The translations under genes and the position numbers were made by a program. Source: Egicoccus halophilus (GTDB lineage Bacteria > Actinomycetota > Nitriliruptoria > Nitriliruptorales > Nitriliruptoraceae). Taken from it: a stretch of DNA of 64,000 nucleotides. Within the stretch, counting starts at the first letter, position 1; each line of letters begins with the position of its first letter. Where the stretch lies: the NCBI RefSeq assembly GCF_004300825.1, contig NZ_CP036250.1:2046001-2110000 (forward strand). The letters run 5' to 3'. The notes under the pieces were generated by a model. The model saw only the letters and a list, made by a program, of their open reading frames with translations, made no database searches and was not told the origin of the DNA. This document shows, piece by piece, positions 56,558 through 64,000 of this stretch.

Positions 56558-58492
56558 GTGCGCAACCCCGCCCTCGCCTTCCGTCCCGAACCCGGCGCCA
56601 TCCCCGAGGCGCCGGGTTGCTACCAGTTCAAGGACGGGCACGGACGCGTCGTCTACGTCGGCAAGGCCAAGTCGTTGCGGCAGCGGCTGGGGAACTACTT
56701 CCAGGCCTGGCACAACATCGCCCCCCGCACACGCGCCATGCTCGAGGCCGCCCGCTCGGTCGAGTGGATCGTGGTGGACAGCGAGGTGGAGGCGCTGCAC
56801 CTCGAGTACACGCTCATCCAGCGCCACCGTCCCCGCTACAACGTCCGCTACCGGGACGACAAGTCGTATCCCCACCTGGTGTTGACCGCCTCGGAGGAGG
56901 TACCGCGGGCGCGGGTGCAGCGCGGGCGGGTCGCCAAGGGAGACCTGCGCTTCGGTCCGTACGCCCACGCGTACGCGATCCGTGAGACGTTGGACCTGCT
57001 GCTGCGCACCTTCCCGGTCCGTACCTGCTCGCAGGGCATCTACGACCGGGCCGCGCGTACCGGCAAGCCGTGCCTGCTGCACCACATCGACCGTTGCGCC
57101 GCACCGTGCGTGGGCAAGATCTCCCTCGAGGACCACCGCACGCTCGTCGAGCGGCTCGGTCACTTCCTCGACGGGGAGACCGGTCCGGTGCTGCGGCAGC
57201 TCGAGGCCGACATGCAGGCGGCCTCGGCGGAGCTGAACTTCGAGGCGGCGGCCCGCCTGCGCGACCAGCTCACCGCGGTGCGCAAGGCGTTGGAGAAGCA
57301 GCAGGTCGTGTCCGCGAAGAGTGAGGACTTCGACGCGATCGCCATCCACGAGGACGAACTCGAGGCCGCGGTACAGGCGTTCTTCGTGCGACGGGGACGC
57401 CTCGTCGGGCGCAAGGGCTGGACGGTCGACAAGGTCGAGCCGCTGACCACGTCCCAGTTGTTGACCTCGTTCGTGCTGCAGCTGTACGCCGACCGCGACG
57501 ACGACATCCCGCCGCAGGTCGTGGTGCCCGTCGAGCCCGACGATGCCGAGGCCCTCTCCCTGCTGCTCGCCGAGCAGCGGCGGCACACCCGTGCCGGCTC
57601 GCGTGGCCGGCCGATCCAGCGGGTGCGCTTCCAGGTGCCCCAGCGTGGGGACAAGGTCGCCTTCCTCGAGACGGTGACGGAGAACGCCCGCGAGGCGTTC
57701 CAGCGGGCGCGACTGAAGCGGGCCAGCGACTTCGAGAGCCGCAGCCGGGCGCTCAAGGAACTCCAGGACACCCTGGACCTCGACGAGGCACCCCTGCGCA
57801 TCGAGTGTTTCGACATCTCCCACCTGGGCGGCACCGAGGTCGTCGGCTCGATGGTCGTGTTCGAGGACGGTCTGCCCAGGAAGTCGGACTACCGCCGGTT
57901 CAAGCTCTCGATCGACCGCAACGACGACTTCGCCTCGATGCAGGAGGTGATCCGGCGTCGTTTCGCCCGCCTGGCGCAGACCCAGCAGGCCCCGGCACCG
58001 TCCGAGGTGGCCGCCACGGAGCAGGCGGTGCGGCGCTTCGCCTACCCGCCCAACCTGGTCGTGATCGACGGTGGCGTCGGGCAGCTCCGTGCCGCGCTGG
58101 CCGGCGCCGGCGAGCTGGCCACGGCCGACGTGGCCTTCGTCGGACTGGCCAAGAAGTTCGAGGAGCTGTGGGTACCCGGGCGGTCCCGTCCGGTGGTGCT
58201 GCCGCGCGGCAGCGAGGCGCTCTACCTGGTCCAGCGGGTCCGCGACGAGGCGCACCGGTTCGCGATCACCTACCAGCGCAGCCGGCGGAGCTCCTCGGTG
58301 GCGTCCTCGGCGCTCGACGGCGTGGCCGGCGTGGGACCGGCCCGCCGCAAGGCCCTGTTCCGTTCCTTCGGATCGGTCGCGGCGATGCGGCGGGCGACGG
58401 TGGAGGAGCTCATGGCCGTGCCCGGCGTCTCGCGTACGATCGCGACCGCCGTGCACGATCATCTCCACGCCACCGTCGAGGATGCCCCGTGA
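56558..58492 (+). CDS. uvrC: UvrABC excinuclease subunit C
   Basis: Makes both incisions during nucleotide excision repair. 644 residues. GIY-YIG-type N-terminal nuclease (GCYQFKDGHGRVVYVGKAKSLRQRLGNYF), UVR domain (LRQLEADMQAASAELNFEAAARLRDQL), RNase-H-like C-terminal nuclease (IECFDISHLGGTEVVGSMVVFEDG, NLVVIDGGVGQL) and a helix-hairpin-helix end (VGPARRKALFRSFGSV, VPGVSRTIA). GTG at 56558. Its stop overlaps the rapZ start (GTGA), beginning the conserved uvrC-rapZ-yvcK-whiA operon of Gram-positive bacteria. Confidence 0.96.
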   Translation: MRNPALAFRPEPGAIPEAPGCYQFKDGHGRVVYVGKAKSLRQRLGNYFQAWHNIAPRTRAMLEAARSVEWIVVDSEVEALHLEYTLIQRHRPRYNVRYRDDKSYPHLVLTASEEVPRARVQRGRVAKGDLRFGPYAHAYAIRETLDLLLRTFPVRTCSQGIYDRAARTGKPCLLHHIDRCAAPCVGKISLEDHRTLVERLGHFLDGETGPVLRQLEADMQAASAELNFEAAARLRDQLTAVRKALEKQQVVSAKSEDFDAIAIHEDELEAAVQAFFVRRGRLVGRKGWTVDKVEPLTTSQLLTSFVLQLYADRDDDIPPQVVVPVEPDDAEALSLLLAEQRRHTRAGSRGRPIQRVRFQVPQRGDKVAFLETVTENAREAFQRARLKRASDFESRSRALKELQDTLDLDEAPLRIECFDISHLGGTEVVGSMVVFEDGLPRKSDYRRFKLSIDRNDDFASMQEVIRRRFARLAQTQQAPAPSEVAATEQAVRRFAYPPNLVVIDGGVGQLRAALAGAGELATADVAFVGLAKKFEELWVPGRSRPVVLPRGSEALYLVQRVRDEAHRFAITYQRSRRSSSVASSALDGVAGVGPARRKALFRSFGSVAAMRRATVEELMAVPGVSRTIATAVHDHLHATVEDAP

Positions 58493-59391
58493 CCATGCTG
58501 TCGGACCGCGTCGACGAGGGCACCGTCGAGCGACCGGAGATCATGATCATCACCGGCCTGTCCGGGGCCGGCCGCTCGACGGCGTCCAACGTCGTGGAGG
58601 ACCTCGGCTGGTTCGTGATCGACAACCTGCCGCCGACGTTGATCAGCCGCGTCACCGAACTCGCCTTCGTCCCCGGATCGTCGGTCGGCCGGCTGGCGCT
58701 GGTCGTCGACGTCCGAGGGCGCGAGTTCTTCAGTGCCCTGCTCGACACCATCCACGAGCTGCGCGCCAGCGAGGCCGACCTGCGGGTGCTGTTCCTCGAC
58801 GCCGACGACGACGTGCTCGTCCGTCGCTTCGAGGAGACCCGACGGCGGCATCCGGCCGCCGACGACGCCGGCGTCCTCGCGGGCATCCGCAACGAGCGCG
58901 ACCAGCTCAGCGAGCTGCGGGGCATGGCCGACCTGATCATCGACACCAGCGACCTCAACGTCCACGAGCTGCGTGAACGGCTGGTGGCGGTGCTCCAGGG
59001 CGACGAGGGAGCGCAGCTGCGGGTCGAGGTGGTCTCGTTCGGGTTCAAGCGAGGCACGCCGCGCGACGCCGACCTGCTGTTCGACGTGCGTTTCCTGCCC
59101 AACCCGCACTGGGTCGAGGAGTTGCGTCCCTTCACCGGACGCGACGCGCCGGTGCGCGACTACGTGTTCGGGCAGCCGGAGAGCGGTCCGTTCCTCGAGG
59201 CGCTCAAGCGTCTGCTCGACGTGGTGGTGCCCGGCTACGTGCAGGAGGGCAAGCGCTACCTGACGATCGCGATCGGGTGCACGGGCGGCAAGCACCGGTC
59301 GGTCGCCATCAGCGAGGAGGTCGCCCAGCACCTGCAGGCGACGACCGAGCTGTCGATCAACGTCCAGCACCGGGACCTGGGGGAGGAGTGA
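58489..59391 (+). CDS. rapZ: RapZ/YvcJ-family nucleotide-binding protein
   Basis: P-loop nucleotide-binding protein; E. coli RapZ is an RNA adaptor controlling glucosamine-6-phosphate synthesis, while the Gram-positive YvcJ role is less defined. 300 residues. Walker A GLSGAGRSTA, FVIDNLPPTLI, VVDVRGREFF, VLFLDADDDVLVRRFEETRRRHP and C-terminal VVSFGFKRGTPRDADLLFDVRFLPNPHW, GCTGGKHRSVAISE. GTG overlaps the uvrC stop; an ATG two codons later is possible. The stop overlaps yvcK as GTGA. Confidence 0.95.
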   Translation: MTMLSDRVDEGTVERPEIMIITGLSGAGRSTASNVVEDLGWFVIDNLPPTLISRVTELAFVPGSSVGRLALVVDVRGREFFSALLDTIHELRASEADLRVLFLDADDDVLVRRFEETRRRHPAADDAGVLAGIRNERDQLSELRGMADLIIDTSDLNVHELRERLVAVLQGDEGAQLRVEVVSFGFKRGTPRDADLLFDVRFLPNPHWVEELRPFTGRDAPVRDYVFGQPESGPFLEALKRLLDVVVPGYVQEGKRYLTIAIGCTGGKHRSVAISEEVAQHLQATTELSINVQHRDLGEE

Positions 59392-60301
59392 GCGGCGGGG
59401 CGAGCTCCTCCTCGGCCGTCGCCGTCGGCGGAGGCCACGGCCTCGCACGGACGTTGGCGGCGCTGCCACGGGTGGTCGGGCGGGTCACCGCCGTGGTCAC
59501 GGTCGCCGACGACGGGGGATCCTCGGGCCGCCTGCGCCGTGACCTCGGTGTGCTGCCGCCCGGTGACCTGCGCATGGCGGTCACCGCGCTGGCGCGGGAA
59601 CGTCGGTTGGCGGAGTTGCTGCAGTACCGCTTCCCGCGCGGTGAGCTCGGGGGGCACAGCCTGGGGAACCTGGTGCTCGTGGCCCTGCAGGACCTGGTGG
59701 GTGGTGACCTGCAGGCGGCACTCGACGAGCTATGTCGGGTCCTGGACGTACCCGGACGGGTGCTGCCGTGCACGACCACCCCGGTGACCCTGCACGGTCG
59801 GGCCGGCGGGTCGCAGGTCCGTGGACAGGCGTCGGTGTCGTCGACGCCCGGTCTGGAGCGGGTGTGGCTCGAACCCGCCGACGCGGCGCCCGCCCCCGCC
59901 GTGCTGTCGGCGGTCGCCGCCGCCGACCTCGTCGTGCTCGGGCCGGGATCGCTGTACACGAGCCTGCTGCCCAACCTCCTCGTCCCCGGCCTCGCGCGGG
60001 CGCTGACGGAGGCCGCCGCCCCGGTGGTGTTGGTCGCCAACCTGCGCGAGCAGCCGGGGGAGACCCAGGGCATGTCGCTGCGGGACCACCTCGACGCGCT
60101 GGCGGCCCACGTCCCCGGGTTGCGCATCGACGTCTGCGTGGCGCACGACGGGGAGGCCCCGGAGGGCTCGGGCGAACCGCTGCGAGGCGTGGGGCTGGAC
60201 GACTCGGTGGGTCGGGTGGTCGGTGCCGACCTGCTCGACGGTCGGGACGGGCACGATCCGGCGGCACTGGCACAGGTCTTCGCGGCGTTGCTGTCGGGAC
60301 G

Positions 60302-60305
<4 letters not shown>
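59388..60305 (+). CDS. yvcK: YvcK/CofD-like gluconeogenesis factor
   Basis: 305-residue member of the CofD-like family. YvcK in Bacillus and CuvA in mycobacteria bind UDP-sugars and are needed for wall growth on gluconeogenic carbon. Markers: AVGGGHGLARTLAALP, VTVADDGGSSGRLRRDLGVLPPGDLRMAVTALA, YRFPRGELGGHSLGNLVL, VLGPGSLYTSLLPNLLVPG and VANLREQPGETQGMS. GTG start has GGGGGAGGAG immediately upstream, inside rapZ. Coupled to whiA by ATGA. Confidence 0.94.
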
Positions 60306-62466
<2,161 letters not shown>

Positions 62467-62491
62467 GCCGCATCACCTCTCCGCACGATCT

Positions 62492-62526
62492 CCGGCCCGC
62501 GCTCCCGTCGAGGTGGCGCGGGCCGG
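62492..62526 (+). terminator. Hairpin between gap and pgk
   Basis: Perfect 11-bp stem (62492-62502 with 62516-62526) and a 13-base loop. It ends 22 bases before the pgk start, so it may attenuate pgk or stabilise the 3' end of gap mRNA. Confidence 0.6.
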
Positions 62527-62548
62527 CCCGCTGAAGAAAGGCTCCGGC

Positions 62549-63748
62549 GTGACCTCCCTGCTCAACGGTGTCCCGACACTCGACGACCTCGACGCGGCCG
62601 GTCAGCGCGTGTTCGTCCGCGCCGACCTCAACGTCCCGCTGCGTGACGGGCAGGTGACCGACGACCTGCGTATCCAGTCGTCGGTGCCGACCATCCGCCG
62701 TCTGCTCGACCAGGGCGCGCGGGTCGTGGTGGCCTCGCACCTGGGACGACCGAAGGGCGCGCCGGACCCGGCCTACGCGATGGCGCCCGTCGGGGCCCGT
62801 CTCCAGCAGCTGCTGGGGACCGAGGTGTTCGTGGCGACCGACGTGGTCGGCGACGACGCCAGGACGAAGGCGGCCGGGTTGCAGCCCGGGCAGGTGCTGC
62901 TGCTCGAGAACCTGCGCTTCGACGCCGGCGAGACCGCCAACGACGACGACTTCGCGGCGGCGCTGGCCTCGTTCGCGGACGTCTACGTCGACGATGCCTT
63001 CGGCGCGGCGCACCGGGCCCACGCCTCGATCGCCGGCATCCCCGCCCGCCTGCCGGGCTATGCCGGCGGCCTGCTCGCGCGGGAACTCGAGGTACTCGGC
63101 GGGCTGCTCGAGGATCCGGCGCACCCGTACGTGGCCGTGCTCGGCGGCGCCAAGGTCAGCGACAAGCTGACGGTCCTGGAGAACCTGCTGACGCGCGTGG
63201 ACGCGATCGCCGTCGGTGGTGCGATGGCGTTCACCTTCCTCGTCGCCGAGGGTCACGACGTCGGGGCCTCGCGGGTCGAGACCGATCAGGTCGAGGTCGT
63301 GCGCGAGCTGGTCGGGGCCGCGCGCGAGCGCGGGGTCGACGTGCTGCTGCCGCAGGACCTGGTGGTCGCGGCCGGGTTCGACGAGCACGCCGCTGCGACC
63401 AACGTCCACGTCGACGACATGCCGTCGGACCAGATGGGGCTCGACATCGGCCCCGCCACCGCCAACGCGTACGCGACGGCCATCAACCGCGCGGGCAGCG
63501 TGTTCTGGAACGGTCCGATGGGCGTGTTCGAGTGGGAAGCCTTCGCCGCCGGCACGCGGACCGTCGCCCAGGCCATCGCCACCGCCTCGGGCTTCACCGT
63601 CGTCGGCGGCGGGGACTCGGCCGCGGCGATCCGACAGTTCGGTCTCGACGACCAGGTCGACCACGTCTCGACCGGCGGCGGCGCGTCCCTCGAACTGCTC
63701 GAGGGCAAGGACCTGCCGGGTGTCGCCGCGCTGCGGCGCGGCGAATAG
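62549..63748 (+). CDS. pgk: Phosphoglycerate kinase
   Basis: Transfers phosphate from 1,3-bisphosphoglycerate to ADP. 399 residues. FVRADLNVPL at the start, ASHLGRPKG, LLLENLRFDAGE, DDAFGAAHRAHASIAGI, AVLGGAKVSDKL, the ATP-side FWNGPMGVFEWEAFAAGT, and the GGGDSAAAIRQFGLDDQVDHVSTGGGASLELLEG end. GTG 62549 with GAAAGG eight bases upstream; a further in-frame start at 62513 lies inside the hairpin and is unlikely. Confidence 0.97.
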   Translation: MTSLLNGVPTLDDLDAAGQRVFVRADLNVPLRDGQVTDDLRIQSSVPTIRRLLDQGARVVVASHLGRPKGAPDPAYAMAPVGARLQQLLGTEVFVATDVVGDDARTKAAGLQPGQVLLLENLRFDAGETANDDDFAAALASFADVYVDDAFGAAHRAHASIAGIPARLPGYAGGLLARELEVLGGLLEDPAHPYVAVLGGAKVSDKLTVLENLLTRVDAIAVGGAMAFTFLVAEGHDVGASRVETDQVEVVRELVGAARERGVDVLLPQDLVVAAGFDEHAAATNVHVDDMPSDQMGLDIGPATANAYATAINRAGSVFWNGPMGVFEWEAFAAGTRTVAQAIATASGFTVVGGGDSAAAIRQFGLDDQVDHVSTGGGASLELLEGKDLPGVAALRRGE

Positions 63749-63750
63749 GG

Positions 63751-63769
63751 CGCGCTGCGGCGCAGCGCG
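63751..63769 (+). terminator. Hairpin after pgk
   Basis: 7-bp stem CGCGCTG / CAGCGCG with a five-base loop directly after the pgk stop. A TAGGGT at 63844-63849 further on could start a separate tpiA transcript. Confidence 0.5.
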
Positions 63770-63843
63770 TGCGGCACCGACGCCCGGTGCCCGGTCGCGG
63801 TGGGCCGACTGTCGGCGGTGGCCGGGCACGCCGGTCGAGCGTC

Positions 63844-63849
63844 TAGGGT
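63844..63849 (+). promoter_or_regulatory. TAGGGT -10-like element of tpiA
   Basis: TAGGGT lies 36 bases before the tpiA GTG. Same hexamer class as before gap and uvrA. Confidence 0.4.
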
Positions 63850-63885
63850 CGCGGGCCAGGTTCCGACGCACGAAGGAAACGAAGC

Positions 63886-64000
63886 GTGACCGAGCGGGTT
63901 CCCGTCATCGCCGGCAACTGGAAGATGCACCGCGACCACCTCGAGGCCATCCAGCTGGTCCAGAAGCTCGCCTACCACCTGCAGGAGGACGACTACGAGG
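63886..64000 (+). CDS. tpiA: Triosephosphate isomerase (partial, 3' end outside the window)
   Basis: Interconverts dihydroxyacetone phosphate and glyceraldehyde 3-phosphate. Only the first 38 residues are visible. They begin ERVPVIAGNWKMH, which contains the active-site Asn and Lys of the TIM first strand, and continue with the expected first helix. GTG start with GAAGGAAA upstream. Position after gap and pgk agrees with the conserved glycolytic series. Confidence 0.93.
   Translation, partial: MTERVPVIAGNWKMHRDHLEAIQLVQKLAYHLQEDDYE

Overview
The window is a very GC-rich (roughly 70 % or more by eye), densely coding chromosomal segment from an actinobacterium. Supporting signs are the uvrC-rapZ-yvcK-whiA-gap-pgk-tpi gene order, two ANTAR-domain regulators, frequent GTG starts, 4-base ATGA/GTGA overlaps inside operons, and a DNA polymerase I with the actinobacterial Tyr in its O-helix. 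Several secreted proteins carry S-layer-homology-like repeats, many with a paired-cysteine variant. Together with the carotenoid and osmoprotectant genes this suggests a deep-branching lineage such as the Nitriliruptoria. That placement is an inference and no rRNA is present to test it.

Layout. 1-4 kb: the end of trpE followed by trpC-trpB-trpA, tightly coupled. 4-9.4 kb (minus strand): a four-gene glycine-betaine/choline-type ABC importer, then a six-copy 24-bp repeat array and a CapA-like phosphatase-fold protein. 9.8-14.5 kb: a class-I tRNA with a CAA anticodon, a coiled-coil protein coupled to a PdtaR-like response regulator, and an amino-acid ABC importer. That importer's ATPase gene is separated from the permease by 780 bases holding a duplicated, strongly structured element. 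14.6-19.1 kb: a hotdog thioesterase, a thioredoxin-TPR protein and polA. 19.2-25.6 kb: a secreted/envelope set (M14 carboxypeptidase, polysaccharide deacetylase, peptidoglycan amidase, small secreted protein, PASTA lipoprotein). 26-29.2 kb: a lipase-maturation-factor-like membrane protein, two small proteins and tag. 29.5-36.1 kb: rpsA, coaE, a GAF-ANTAR regulator, a glycosyltransferase-like protein and uvrB.

36.1-43.7 kb (minus strand) is a six-gene carotenoid operon with every junction overlapping: polyprenyl synthase, phytoene synthase, two-domain lycopene cyclase, a fused family-2 glycosyltransferase-cytochrome P450, phytoene desaturase and type 2 IPP isomerase. The fusion is the most unusual object here. 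It suggests that one polypeptide oxidises and then glycosylates a carotenoid.

43.8-52 kb: a small membrane protein, an orphan MEDS-domain histidine kinase, a methyltransferase, a DUF983 protein, a metallo-beta-lactamase-fold hydrolase, a D-lactate-dehydrogenase-like enzyme and uvrA. 52-56.4 kb: a CPBP membrane protease fused to a septum-formation-like domain, a CAP-domain protein with SLH-like repeats, and a MscS channel. 56.5-64 kb: uvrC-rapZ-yvcK-whiA, then gap, pgk and the start of tpiA. All three UvrABC genes, polA and tag lie within about 42 kb. No transposase, integrase, phage gene or CRISPR array was recognised. Most starts were chosen from ribosome-binding sites and family lengths, because long alternative-frame ORFs are everywhere at this GC content.
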